The translations under genes were made by a program, and so were the position numbers. From Liolophura sinensis (taxonomy: Eukaryota; Mollusca; Polyplacophora; Chitonida; Chitonidae), in the NCBI RefSeq assembly GCF_032854445.1, contig NC_088295.1, positions 59,193,249-59,257,248 on the forward strand: a DNA stretch of 64,000 bases, in the 5' to 3' direction. Positions 38,101 through 50,890 of this stretch are shown here, piece by piece (the first letter of the stretch is position 1; each line of letters begins with the position of its first letter). The notes below the pieces were generated by a model. The model was not told the DNA's origin, did not search any database, and saw only the letters and a list, made by a program, of their open reading frames with translations.

Positions 38101-39609
38101 CAAGCTCTATCCGCACTGACATTTTGATTGAATTCAGGCGAGATATCAAAGTATTATTTACTTGGAAAATGTTTAAAACTTCTGGACAAGTTTACGTCTA
38201 AGACTTCTGCCAACAAAACTTCACTTCATAAGCTTTGCTCACAACAGTGTGCAGGGACTCGGCGAATTCTCTGGTTGGTTTACAAAACTCTGCCAGTCAA
38301 AGACACTTAGTAAAGAAATAACAAGGAAGCTAAAGATGCCAAATCCGAAACGTCTCCTGTTAAATTAAACAATCTGCAACTGGACACGAGGGCGAAGGAC
38401 CCACTTTGTAATCTGTTTGACGTTCCATGATTTTCCCTATTCACCTGTTTATACTTGCTTTGCGATGTGTAGCAATTGGAAGGAATTAGCGTCTCTGATA
38501 TTTGCCAGTTTTTGACCCTTGCTAAAGCAATAAGTTCTTGCATGTAAAAAAAACATGTAAGCCAATAGAAGCGACTGTGCCACTTGAGGGCAAACGAAAA
38601 TGTAACTTGTTCAAGAGTCTGAAGTAGCAGTAGTGTTCACGAAAAAAGAACTTCAATTACAGAGCTGTTGTACGATGTCGAAAATGGCTCTAAATACATC
38701 CGGGCACTAGACTAGCATGAACTTTAGACATAAGTTTCCAAACTATTGCTGATGGCTTCCAACTTAAAAGGTAACCGTAATAAAGGTTCAAAACATGGGC
38801 TGTCTTTGTTTTGGCTATGGTATCAAAAGGTTAAAAGTTGACGAGTGCTCAAGAGTTCTGTGCTGTGATGGAAAAGAAGTATTTGTGACGGGAGAAATGC
38901 TGATTACATCTTTCGCGCGGCGGACGAAAGATTTGAGAGAAAGTATCTTGAGGATTTATGTAGTTGCACTTCGTGTAGGGTCTAACAAGGGTTGAGGTAA
39001 ATAGGCCTAATACTGCACAAACACCGTGTCCAGCTTTCTCCGTCGACATCTTAGTTTAGACAGGTACTGTGACACAAAATCAGTCGGCGGTAATTGTAAA
39101 CATGTGTTAAGTGGGCTTGGTAATTGAGACGGCTTTCGGTTCCCTACTGGTGCAGTGGATAGTGGCGTTTGTTTGTGGAAACGGAGAGTGTGGGGAGAAG
39201 GGTGTGAAAGAGGGGAGAAGAGTGTGGGGGAGGAGAGAGGGGGTCAAGGTGCAGCTACTCTCATTATACCAGGCTTTATCACTTCGCACCATATCTTTGG
39301 CAAGGAACAAGACCAGTATCGTGTTCAGTCGTGCCAACCACAACAACCATTAGGGCTGCGCAACTGATGGGTGTGTTTAGAAATATACTTAAAATAGTCA
39401 GCCGGAACGCCGAATCCACCATCTTGGACTGACTGAAGTTGACGGATATTTTGACATAAGCTCCACTTCCTTTCTGTGAATGTCCCAAAGTTATTTGTCT
39501 CCTTTTCCATAACAACAACAACATGTACAGGCTAGACCAACGAGAACTCAAGCATCATGCAGGAAGCAAGACATTTTGGATGGTGGCAGCAGTAAGAAAT
39601 GCTTCTGTA
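35198..39609. other. No recognised gene
   Basis: Several frames of 60-100 codons overlap on opposite strands at 36.67-37.73 kb and at 38.8-39.5 kb. The neatest is 38795-38995 (66 codons, MGCLCFGYGIKRLK...), whose glycine-2 would permit myristoylation, but no homology or exon structure supports it. The 39.18-39.25 kb stretch is a purine-rich GGGGAGAAG-type run. No repeats shared with the rest of the window. Confidence 0.45.
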
Positions 39610-39673
39610 TAATCCATCGCCACTCAATTATGGCTAAAATACTGCCGATGTGGCGTAAAACTATCATCATTCT
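39610..39673. repeat. Dispersed repeat family B, copy 2
   Basis: TAATCCATCGCCACTCAATT, ATGGCTAAAATACTGCCGAT and GTGGCGTAAAAC, then ATCATCATTC. It matches the 12.0-kb copy across about 50 bp. Here the tetranucleotide tail is almost absent. Confidence 0.8.
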
Positions 39674-42390
39674 GTATGGAAATAAAATCGCAAACATAGG
39701 CCTATTAAAATCGTAAGGTGAAAGAAAACCATGTTTTTTTTAGAATATACACTGTATTTGAACTGCAGTTACGAATATGACTAATTTATCAAATTCATCT
39801 CACAAAGACTTTTTAATATTTGCTTAAAATATAGAATAACATTCTATTGAAAAAAAATGTGAGTTTCGGTACCAAAAGTAAAATTTAGTGACCTGCATTT
39901 GCCTCTCAAAATGTCACTTAGAGCAAATATAGTCGATGGCTCATGGCCATGAAAAATTACATTATATATTTCAGTTTCTCACCCATTTAATATCATCACA
40001 ATGAAATATTCTGCTGAGTTTATGTATTTCAGATAAACGAATGACCTTTTATCAGCCGTTTGTTAACTTTTTATCAGCAGTTTATAAACTGATCGAAATG
40101 ATTAAAAACGTTTAAACTATAATCTTTGGAATTACAAACAGTACACGGTAGCATGACAGTGGGTCTTTTCTGTCTTCTCGTCCGCCGAGTTACTAAGTAG
40201 CTTATACACCGAGAGTGCAGAGGGCCTGACCATCGTATATATATATATATACATAAGGGATTGGAAACTACAGACCGTTAACATCTGTCAGCGCTGGTGT
40301 GCGGCTTGTTAATTAAAGCGGGTCTCAGGGTGTATCAATAACCCGGACGTCAGAATGGAACGGAATGGACAGCGTTGGAGAAACTCGTCATTTCCGGGTG
40401 AAACTTTCTGACATAAAGATAAACAGTCGTGAACAACCCCATCAGCTGTTCAAATAGTATGAAGTTTTCTTGACCACGAACAGAGTTCAAAGATGAAATT
40501 CATACCGTGATTGAATTATAGCGTTGTGGCGCGCATTTTTCATTCACGAAACTTTATCTCCCGGGATATAACTATCTCTTCTTATTATCATCTATGCTCC
40601 ACAGATTCGTGAAAACTATGTACATATGTGGCAAGTTCGTACAAGATCGTACGGTAGATATACGAACTGTATCATTACCTCTAATGTACACATTATTGTA
40701 AAGTAATGATGTCTTTACACATTTGTGCATTGGTCTAGATTTTTACAACTTTAAAAAGACTTGTATATAGATTTAAGCGGTCGGTCTATTACTCAGATTT
40801 GAACCTGCTGAACACAAGAGAAGAAAACATAAAGTTGATGGGCCTTTGGCGTTCACTGTATACGAGTTGCCCATAAATCAGACCAAATTTGAAGCCTTTT
40901 GTTCAGATATATGAGTGACTGTAGTCCAAATTCATCTCAAGATACAATAACTGAGAGACCATGATGCGTATACACCGGTTGCTGCACGATCAGTGAACTG
41001 AGGCACAATAGAAAAATTCATTGTTGATTCTTACCATTAATGACAAAAGAGCGCACGGAACCGAAACTGAACTTCTTTGACGCTAGTATATGTACAGTAA
41101 TGTACGTAAAGAAGCTACTTGGAGTTCCAAAATAAAAACTGACCTATTCATGGTCTACTGGTAAAGCTGGAAGGCGTGAAAATAAATCATGGTATCGTTA
41201 ATACTGTTTTATGAGATTAAGCCAAGCCTTGGCTTAGCTGATCTATACAAAAACATTTGGCCTATATAGTCTGGGATATATTCGTGTTATAGTACCATAA
41301 CATTGAGTGCTGGCTGGTATATAGAATACACATTTAGACAACATGCATTAGCGCATAATTTGACCGGATTCATCACTTATATGTTCTGAAGCCCTGAAAT
41401 TGATTACTTCATTTCATACAATGAAAATTTCAAAAATAACCTAAAAATGAAAGAAAGTGCAGCAAAACATACCTTTTCTACCCTCAACTTCGCCAAAATT
41501 TCGACGTAATTCGTGTATATGTAATCATACCATAAAGATTTTGTTGGTATATGTAACTATGTATACGTAGTTGAAACCGCGCAAATTAATAAACCTGGCC
41601 AGAGCCTACGTCATCCATGTTAACTTCGCAACGTCTAATGTAACTATATGCTCTTCTTCACTCCACCATAGAACCTGACCCAGGGGTAAAAGGGAATAAC
41701 TTAACATGGCCGTCTATGTGAGAAATTCTGTGCCAGAGTAAATGTTAGTCCCAGGCTTCGATCCGCGACCAGGCTTACGCGTTTCCGCAGTCATGCTTCT
41801 AAAACGTATCTACTTGTTGCATTCACTGTTTCAGTATTAGAGTGTATATACAAAACACAGCTGATTATTTCAGCCAAACTGTCGCCCATTTCGCTTCTCC
41901 CCAGGGATATAACAGATGTGGAGGTGTCGGGGTGGAGATAGGTGTGGATGCGGCGAGGAGAAGCGGGCGTGGCAGGACACGTATGGCGTACAAGTCTGAC
42001 ATTAATGGCCTTTAACGCCTGTAACCCACGCACTAGAAATAATCAATACCCCATAGTTAATTAAAATATTGCCCTTTACACTTTCATCATTTAAACAAAC
42101 AAAAACTGTATTACCGCGTGCTTGCATACCTGTGTGTTATGTTTGTGTGATCAGACATGGTCTGTCCAAACATATTACGAAATGCATTCAAAATGTGGGA
42201 TTTGTATAACATTTTACGAAAAAAATTTATATTAAGCTATCTATACATGCTATCACGTGGGCGCAGAGCCTAGGCGTAAACAGCGATATGCGACATTTGT
42301 CTGAATACCCATCAACGAAAAATGGAACGATCCTAGCGTTTGACATTTGGTTAGACTGAACCCGTGTGAACATTATACACTATTAAAGAT
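39674..42390. other. Nothing recognised; one perfect palindrome
   Basis: A TAAGCCAAG-C-CTTGGCTTA palindrome (9-bp arms around one base) lies at about 41219-41237. A short TA run is at 40235-40251. Open frames do not exceed 80 codons. Confidence 0.5.
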
Positions 42391-42423
42391 ATCACCCCCC
42401 CCCACCCGCCCCCGCCCCAACCC
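42391..42423 (-). repeat. C-rich tract
   Basis: C9, then ACCCGCCCCCGCCCCAACCC. The complementary strand has four runs of at least three G separated by one to two bases, a standard G-quadruplex pattern. Confidence 0.85.
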
Positions 42424-45256
42424 TCCCTATTTAATAGCCAGTGTACACATCAGCTTTAGCTTATCTTGATTTTATATGTATTTTGATTTAAACGGTCATT
42501 GATGATACTAAAATTCTGTACTACATACAATCAACAATATGTAAGTCCTTGGGTATCAATAAATTTGTCACTTTTTCAGAGAATGAGAAGCTTGTAAAAT
42601 CATATAAACACCAAATTTGTTATCTGTGATCTCGTTAAATATAAACCCAAAATGACTCTGTACATTCAACATAGCCTTGGAATATGATCTATATGATATA
42701 CATTGTTCGATCATTTAGCAAAGCCATGGGCGAGATCTATGAACTTGTTAGTGGAATGCTTGACCTTGTCCAGTTCAAATAGTAATACACTGTCTGAAAG
42801 TTGGTATAGATCTAACAGATATGTCTTCCTATTACAATATAATGCCATCTTAAAAATTATTCTCTCACCCAAAGTCTAAACAACTAAAATCGACCAAAAT
42901 TTTACGTATACATGTGGTGTATATAGAAGGAACAGATAAGAAGGGCATTGTTACTGCTACCTGTATAGGCACCTACCTTTTCGTGTATGTCCAATACAAA
43001 ACAACCACAGACTGAAGACTATCGATTTGTTCCCACGTCCAGGCGCCTCAGGGTAGGTAAACCCGTGTTGACCAACTTTTGGGTCTTGATAACAGTCTTC
43101 AAAGTCTATTTGTCCCTTTGGGGTTTTCGCATCAACACAAGAACTGCAACTCCAGTTCCGTTGTAAATTTCCAGTTTGTGCCCGTCGGCCTTTAAGAAAC
43201 TGGTAGTATGTAGACACGACAGTACAGGCAGGAGCTCGGCTGATCTAACCAACAGGCGGTACAGCGCGGTTCTAAGGCGCGTGTGGACCTACACGCTGTT
43301 TTCTTTTCTTGGCACATGTGAAAAGGTGGGTTTCTCTTCGGGTACGTATATTTAGCTATCCTCCCCACACAAGGGAACCTCAAACGTTCCACGCACGGTA
43401 GGCTGCGGGTAATTGACTATTGTTGATTGCACTTCTGAGTATGGGGTGAAGCCGGCGAGGCTGGAAGAAACAATGGCCCTAATCGAGAACCTGTTGGAAA
43501 GCAAGGGAATAACATATACCCATTATTGTTTAGTAATCTACTCCAAAATATTTAACCTATATATACACAAATAGCCACCTCCCCACCCCTGCTCGGACCC
43601 CTTTATCACTGATACATCTATACTGTGACCCGTTATCAGACATCATGCACTTTACCCTACGCCCTGAAGGTTTCCCACCCCACCCCTCACAGCCCAGCCA
43701 CAATATTTCGAACCAGGATACAACTAATCCTAAACTAATATCCCCTACTTGATTCTAAATCCCAGCGCTGTTATTTTTTTCTTCAGAGCTACGTGCACTC
43801 CTCCCCATAACCTAATCCCTACCAGACGTCTTCCAGTAAAAACAGTTTTCAGCTTGTTCTCATATGTTTTCAAACTTCGAGCCAAATATGAACCAAATAG
43901 AGTTCCATCTATGAACCTTTGTTTTTATGAACATGATGATATGTATTATAAAGTAGTACAGAAATCTCCTCAGGTATTTAGGGGAATGGGATGATTCGTG
44001 GAACGTCTATGTAAATGTAAAATATGTCATGCGTTTATTTATACTTGTATTCCAAACTACCCAAATGCCTCTTTTATGTTCCAGACGAAAGGCCTTTCGT
44101 GAAAGTCTGCAAGGGGAGATTTCTGGAGAGGGGTATTACGCTACAGTGAAGTCCCAGGACGGTGGTGGCTCTTTTTGGCTTCTTTGTCATCAAATAAACA
44201 AGAAAGAAACAATTACTTCTGAACAGATGGGGTTTTTTTCACTTCTTTTGAACAATGAGGTAGGATGTTGGAACCCAACTCCCCCTACATGATCCAAGTA
44301 AGACCAAGGTATCGCTAATTTAAGGCTTTTGATTTTTTCTCTCTTAGACACCGATGGAATTTTAAACAGGCACAGACAATTCTTCAATGTGACATAAACT
44401 AACAATGAACAGAGCTCAAGAACTCCCTGTTAGATCATTGTAGTACCAATAAATACGACACTGTTTTACTGGATAAGTTGCGTGGATTGCAGGATTGTAA
44501 GATTTAAGTTTAAAAGTATTAACCATATAATTATAAAACTTGACTCAACAGACCTACGTCTTTGGGAAACCAAGATACGTAAGCGCTGAGGTCTCATGAA
44601 AAACCTGCAGTTCAGTCGATTCAATGTTATATAGGTCGGATTAGAGGAGGTACAGTGTTTGCCCGTAGATTGGACATGGTCTGCACAGTACATTCATTAG
44701 TGGGATCTGCATACTCGAGCAATTCATTCGTCCGTGGCATGCATGGCAGAGGACAAAGTGAAACATAACAAGAGAAGTGAACAATTAATAATGGACAATA
44801 GTCTGAGAACTATGCCTGATAATAACTAGAATTTTCAAACTTATGTCGTCACTATCACGATATATTAGAGTATCTATCTATAGGGAGGTAGGGCCTACTC
44901 AATCCTCGACGTTTTCAGCCAATTGTTAAATACACAAGATGACGCAAAAATATATATCCTTACATGGAAATTGATGTTAGTGTGTTAAAAAGACTTTTTG
45001 CACGTGTAACGTGTTTATTTGTACATGTGTATTTCCCGTAAAAGAGGATATAACCCGTTTCAGTCGAAATGAATAGAAAGACCAAACATGGAGAGAAAGA
45101 CCATTAAGGTAAAAGAAAGCTAAACTATGAAGTAAAGTTCACCATACAGACAACTGAAAACTATGCGTAAAAATATATTTTTTTATTTTTTCAGATTTAT
45201 TAAAGGGTGTTAAAAGGTAATCAATTATGTGAATATTATGGTGGGCTTTATGAGCC
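42424..45256. other. No recognised gene
   Basis: Frames of 65-87 codons lie at 42957-43392 (minus) and 43749-44292 (plus) without domains. The 43.55-43.8 kb stretch is rich in short C runs (CCACCCCTCACAGCCC). No dispersed repeat was recognised. Confidence 0.45.
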
Positions 45257-45440
45257 ATACTGACAGTATCTAGGAACTCTCGCGGCACCTCACTTTTTTC
45301 CTAATGTGCACCAGAAAGAAGGGATTTTTGGGAACATTATTTTAGTAATCTTTTACTCATGGTATTCCAATATTCAGTGTAATTATTAGAGTCAGAAAAA
45401 AACTTCCTCTGGCGTCAGAGTTCCTAAATTCTGATAGTAT
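45257..45440. mobile_element. Small MITE-like element
   Basis: The left end ATACTGACAGTATCTAGGAA then CTCT (45257-45280) and the reverse complement of the right end, ATACTATCAGAATTTAGGAA then CTCT (45417-45440), agree at 20 of 24 positions. The element is about 184 bp with no coding capacity. Its right end is immediately followed by the (TTTA)n tail of a SINE copy. Confidence 0.6.
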
Positions 45441-45459
45441 TTATTTATTTATTTTATTT

Positions 45460-45546
<87 letters not shown>

Positions 45547-45549
45547 TTT
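45438..45549. repeat. (TTTA)n tract of about 110 bp
   Basis: About 27 TTTA units with two short imperfections near 45451 and 45460. It is the expanded 3' tail of the adjoining minus-sense SINE; the other copies have three to six units. Confidence 0.97.
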
Positions 45550-45700
45550 GATTGGTGTTTTACGTCGTACTCAAGAACATTTCTCCTATACGACGGCGGC
45601 AGTATCCCACAGTATTATGGTGGGAGGAAACCAGGCAGAGCCCGGGGGAAACCCATGCCCATCCGCAGGTTGCTGGAAGACCTTCCCACATACAACCAGA
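45550..45700 (-). mobile_element. SINE family A, head-truncated (copy 5)
   Basis: GATTGGTGTTTTACGTCGTA, CTCAAGAACATTTCTCCTAT, ACGACGGCGG, AGTATTATGGTGGGAGGAAA, CCAGGCAGAGCCCGGGGGAA and CCATCCGCAGGTTGCTGGAA, then GACCTTCCCACATACAACCAGAGC. It lacks the tRNA-like head and has a 9-bp CAGTATCCC insertion-like difference in the middle. Confidence 0.92.
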
Positions 45701-47554
45701 GCTCTGATAGCGTGGTTCATAAAGCCCACTTTAAAATTCAAATATTAGAACGCATTTAACTCATTTCATAAAAATCTAAAAAAATAAATGAAAGTATATT
45801 TATATATAGTTTTAAGTGGTTTATTTAGTGAAGCCTACTTCGACTTTTAGAGCTCTTTTCCTTTAAAACTGTACCTGATAATACATATACTTTTTTTGAT
45901 TGATATTGTTTTTTGAGATTGAAAAGTGGTTGTGACGTCATTGGTGACATAATCAATGTAATCCCTAAAGCCCATGTCAATTTTAATATATTCATTGCAT
46001 TTAAGTGAATGAATATCAAAATCTAAAGAGGAAAACCATAGAAATTCAATGGTCTTTCTGTACTGGTGCTGTTTGCTTTCGCATTTTCTTCTTGTAGTAT
46101 TTCCCTTTAAACAGAGCTCAAGTAGGTTTACTTGTGCTTACTTGCAATTCATGTAAGTGGCTGCATGGTATCTTTATGTAAGCAAGTCAGACACTCGACA
46201 TAAATCTACGTTAACTGCCTTGATCCAACAAGAAGGAATACAACTGATCCACCCGGCTCAATATATGATGAATGTTAATTATATAAATGCATTATTCAAT
46301 CAAATATCTGTTTCCTTAAAGGATAAGTGAAAAGCACTGTAAAATGAGTATTATCTTTTAAGGGAAACATATAAGTATATGGCAAAAGGTAAAAGATAAG
46401 TATCCATTTTTGAGGCATATTTTATATTCCTTAATAACTTCTTTATTTAATGCATTTTTCCCTCAATGGTTGGGAATATTAGGAAATGACGATGAACATC
46501 GATGAACCTAGTAGAAACGCGGGCCAACTTAGCTCCTCCCAGTTCGGGCTCTGCCCCCCCTACAAAGTTGTCTTGACACCAGTCACTGTTGACGTCACTA
46601 CAGCGTGTTACTTAATTTCCGCACTGACCACTATGGAGCCTAAGGAAAACTGTAGTTAAAATCATTTCTACGCCCCAAACGACTTTTAAATATCTTAAGC
46701 CACATCACACATTTCCTTTAATGGGGGATAGCAAAGAAAAGCAATATGTATAAAATAGGATAAGAACTTTCCACTTCATCTACGAGTGGGGCAAAAGAGG
46801 CAGAAATAAACAACTAGATTAATGAAGTCAACATATTTCCTGGAGTATTCCATTGTCTCCTGAGTTTGGCCCACCTACCGTTTAAGTACTTTCAGTATAT
46901 AAGTAAAGTGCACGTCTGAATAGTTTTATTTGCTTAAATTGTTTGACAACCTGAGTGATTAAGCGTCTGACTGGACATCGATGGCGGTCTGTTAAGTTAT
47001 TGTAGGAAGTCTGCTATCGACAAAGCTGTCGGATGGAGGTATGTATTAATGGAGTGACAAAAATATCGCAATATGTGTAGTGTCTGACTTGATTTAATGG
47101 AGATGGTATAGTCTAGCTGGCCAAAGATCATGCTTTTCTCAAGACTCTATATCCGGTCTGATAATCCCGTAAACTTTGTCACCTCATTGACATATTCTTC
47201 TGCACGACCTCAAACTATAATCATACAAATAAAGATACCACCACTTCGTAAGTTGAGTAAGAGTGGTGTATTATATAATATATAATATATATAATGGCGT
47301 TAAGATGTGTCTAGATGTCAGTGCCATGTAGCTATCCTTTTTTTAGCAGATATTTTATCGGAAGGTTGTAATCCCGAAATTAATAAACCGACATGTCAGA
47401 AAACACACCCTTAATTCATTACACGCTTGTACGCATTAACGCACTGAGCAAAGACCGTTAAGTCGAACAACCAACGAATGATATATGAAGCCGTGTGACA
47501 TTTGTCATTTGTTCACATATTGTCCTTATAAAGGTCATAAATACAAAACGAATG
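45701..47554. other. No gene; two TGACGTCA sites
   Basis: Perfect TGACGTCA octamers lie at 45933-45940 and 46590-46597. The surroundings of the second (from GCTCTGCCCCCCCTAC to ATGGGGGATAGC, about 46550-46730) look to me like another dispersed mollusc repeat, from memory only. A TATAATATATAATATATATA run is at 47275-47295. Confidence 0.45.
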
Positions 47555-47648
47555 ATTTATTTATTTATTTGATTGGTGCCTTACACCAGCATTACAATGG
47601 GAGAAAACCGGGCAGAGCCTAGGGGAAACCCACGACCATCTGCAGGTT
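47555..47648 (-). mobile_element. SINE family A, internally deleted (copy 6)
   Basis: TTTATTTATTTGATTGGTGC, CTTACACCAGCATTACAATG, GGAGAAAACCGGGCAGAGCC and TAGGGGAAACCCACGACCAT, then CTGCAGGTT. The segment from ACGCCGTACTCAAG to GGCGGC is deleted and the head is missing. Confidence 0.88.
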
Positions 47649-47751
47649 AAATACAGAACGAATGGCATTTTATATAAGGCTACACTTTATACAGATGTGA
47701 TAAGTTGCATTTTGTAAACAATATCAGTAATAACGTGAAAAAACTTCCATT

Positions 47752-47774
47752 CCCCCCCCCCCCCCCCGCCCCCC
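47752..47774 (-). repeat. C-rich homopolymer tract
   Basis: C16, one G, then C6. The G-rich strand is minus. Confidence 0.93.
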
Positions 47775-50396
47775 AAAAAACTTAATTCCTTACACTTACA
47801 GAAACGCGTTGATCTGTATGTAAAGCATTATAATATGATGTAGCTCTTGAAATATTTAACAAATAATGCATGGTCCAGCATGATATGGACTGATAGACGA
47901 AGTTGAGGTTCATACATAACTTATTTGATGCTGGGGACTAGCCATTTAATTTAGTGCTATTTTGCACAAGTTGTTTATAGGTGTTTATTTGAATGAACGA
48001 ATGGTGTGCAATATAAAAGACCACATCAGATAGACAGTAAAATTAGGACAGGGGAGACAGCGTGATAACTGGAAAATTCAGAGTGCTTTGGGCAGGAGAC
48101 ATCTTGATTTAAACAACGAAGAGAGGTTTTATATGGAAGGAAGACACTTATCAACGCGGTGCATGTAGTGATGCAAATGACGTCATTCGGCCTAAATATA
48201 GTAAAACATATCTCCCAGCACCCAAACGGTTCTAACATGGAGAAACTAAAATGAGATGTAAAATATACTGAATTCTAACCCGCTGTTAGCTGCGGGCCGT
48301 GTGCAAATATACATATTAAATAGAGATGACATATCAAACAATATCGAGTGTGTCACGCAACACACCGGCCGGTACGTTTACCTCCCCGAGATGATTTCAT
48401 ACTGTTTATGTCTACAAATAAAAGAGTTTGAGTTTGTTTACTGGTTACTTTTGTGATTTATATATAGGTGAACTATCGGAATTTCCTTCAGTGATAAAAG
48501 CGTTATTTCGCAGTTTATAGATATCGCTTCTGATTTTACATTTTCCATAGTTTACACCCTGACGTCATGACGTGGAAAAAGAAACATTTATTTCATGACG
48601 TTCCGATCTGAGCTCAGCGTTATGGCGTCATAATACATGTACAGTGCAATTTTACATTCCTTCGTCACTCAACACTTAGACACGACGTCATACATACACA
48701 GCTTTGAAATATCTAGGTAAACTACAATGGAATAACCTTCCCGTTGATTGATCTAAAATGTATTAACGCTTTGGAGGAAGGGAAAGAGAAGGGCAGCAAA
48801 AAGCTGCATGAAATATGCCGTTTTAGCCTCATTTTCTTCATTTTTTGTGGGTAGAATAGACTTTAACACCTTTGTTTTGATGTTTGTTGTGTAACCCGAT
48901 ACCGCTGAACCTTGTTTCGTACAGAGTCAAATCTCGAGAATGCGCAATTTGACGAGAAGTGCTGGAAAATGGCAACCCACATGTGTATGCATGTTATGTA
49001 TTTCTGTATGTTTTTATGATTCTATTTTATGATTCCATGCCTTGTTATTCACAAATTTACATACCTAAAGGGAGACATTTCACATAGAGCGAAACAGACA
49101 CAGGAATACGTAAGACAAATGTACAGTTGAAAATTAAGGGACGGGACTTAGACCAAAGTTACACGCAGAGCATTGAATACTGCACATACCCACGTGTATA
49201 AATCGTACTAAGAAAGAGGCAACAGCCTGACAGTTTTTAGTATCCAGAGATCTAAAAACAGACTTTATAATTAAGAAAGGATTATAGTTATATAGATTTA
49301 ATTAGATCAACGTAAAACAGTATTCTTCATTTCTGTAGAGTTGGTAAAGGACTAACAGATGGGAGATGGTATCTTCCAATACTAAAAAGATGTCACATGG
49401 TCCCGAGGCAAGCTACTAGAATCAAGTGTATATACGCATAAAGTATGAAAATCTGATGGAAACTGATATATGTTTCTTTTTTTTTTCTGTCTTGACAAGC
49501 AAAAGAAAGCCAAAACTCGACGCAATGTTTCCTGGTATATTTCTGTATAGGCCACCTTATCCCAGTAATCGACTTTCTTTATCACCTATCATTAGTCATA
49601 GATCATGCGCTGTTATGTATTTTACGTGACGTCACCAGTATGTCAACGTTTCGCATGGCGTTTTGTGCGTGTAGTTGTAAATCACTCTTGCTCATGGAGT
49701 GATATCATGTGAGGTAGTGTTGTCTGTATTTGTTGGGGCTTTAGAGCTTCGCAAACAGTGTGTTGTCTATCAACACGCAATTAATGCTGAAAATAAAAGT
49801 ATTTTTGCCTCACTGGCAAATCTAACACGTAAAGCTAAATGGGCACCATATTTTGAATGTTTGTCTCACTTTTTCGAATTAATGGAAACACAAATGTTTA
49901 CTACGAGGGCCTGGTTAAACATATAAACTGTAAGCACGTGATCTCCACGTTGTGACGTTTCCTCTGACGTAATATGAACGTAACTATACTGGCCCGTCCT
50001 ATGGTAGATTTTCAGTGCAGGACAAAAACATTGAAGAATTTGTCGTACTTTTTTAAAACGAGACATTAATTGAGACTGGTATTAAAATTTAAGTTGGAAT
50101 TGCATGTTTATGTATTGTTGACATTCCTCATTTCTTCATTCCCACACCGCCAATACCCCAAACCCACCTCACCCTGCCCTTAGCTCCTCTTAGCTTTGTA
50201 AAATTTTTACGCAAAGCTGGACATCACCATCATTGCTTTACCCACTGATTCATAGGACCGATGTCAAACAAGATCATCTGACATGCCCACCCAATCAGCC
50301 AATATACGAATGGAAAGATTCATATCAGCCTCGATAAACTGGAGATGAAAAATTAATAGCTAAGTTTATATGCGCACTGCCAAGATTATTGACAGG
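47775..50396. other. No gene; cluster of CRE-type sites
   Basis: Three perfect TGACGTCA palindromes (48178-48185, 48560-48567, 49627-49634) and several partial ones (TGACGTGG at 48568, ATGACGTTCC at 48595, CGACGTCAT at 48684, TGACGTTT at 49952, CTGACGTAAT at 49964). Open frames are at most 75 codons and unrecognised. Confidence 0.5.
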
Positions 50397-50890
50397 AAGG
50401 AGTTCTTTGTTCCGGCGTTGAGACATCATACACTAATAGCCTCTAATCCATACTGGGTGCATAAGCCCGTGAGGCTATTCTTGTCTCGTCGGTAAATTCG
50501 TTTGCCTTATAAGATTAAGCACGTAATATCACGTAAGGTACCGGTAATGAGGCTCTACACCATTGCTTTCTGGGTTGTGTATGCATCAGTGTAATAAACA
50601 GAACATACAAACGTTTCCATTCTTACATGCAATGGATTCCTCTCCGGCCATATTTGTCTTTATGTATTAGTTAATAAGATTAAAGACGTAACGTGCTGTA
50701 ATATATAGCGCCATATCATTGCTGCCCGACCACTGTACATACAGGGTTAGATGATTATATTATGCAAAGACATGTCAATTCTCTCAAGGAATTTCTCTCC
50801 AGTCACATTTGTCTCATATATATATATATAGCTATAAGATTAAACGTGCACGTGACATACCATAGTATAGTGTGCACGTATGCTTGGGGA
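50397..50890 (+). repeat. ~160-bp repeat family Z, copies 1-3
   Basis: Three successive related units. The landmarks are GGATTCCTCTCCGGCCATAT / GGAATTTCTCTCCAGTCACA, TTTGTCTTTATGTATTA, ATAAGATTAAA, CACGTAA or ACGTGAC, and ACCATTGCTTTCTGG / CATTGCTGCCCGACCACTGT. Copy 1 (50397-50594) is the most diverged, copy 2 is 50595-50755 and copy 3 is 50756-50888. Unit length is about 130-160 bp. No coding potential. Confidence 0.8.

Noticed and set aside
38795-38995. 66-codon frame MGCLCFGYGIKRLK with a possible donor (GAGGTAAAT)
   Set aside because: The myristoylation-like start and one donor-like word are too little evidence, and a same-length frame exists on the opposite strand.
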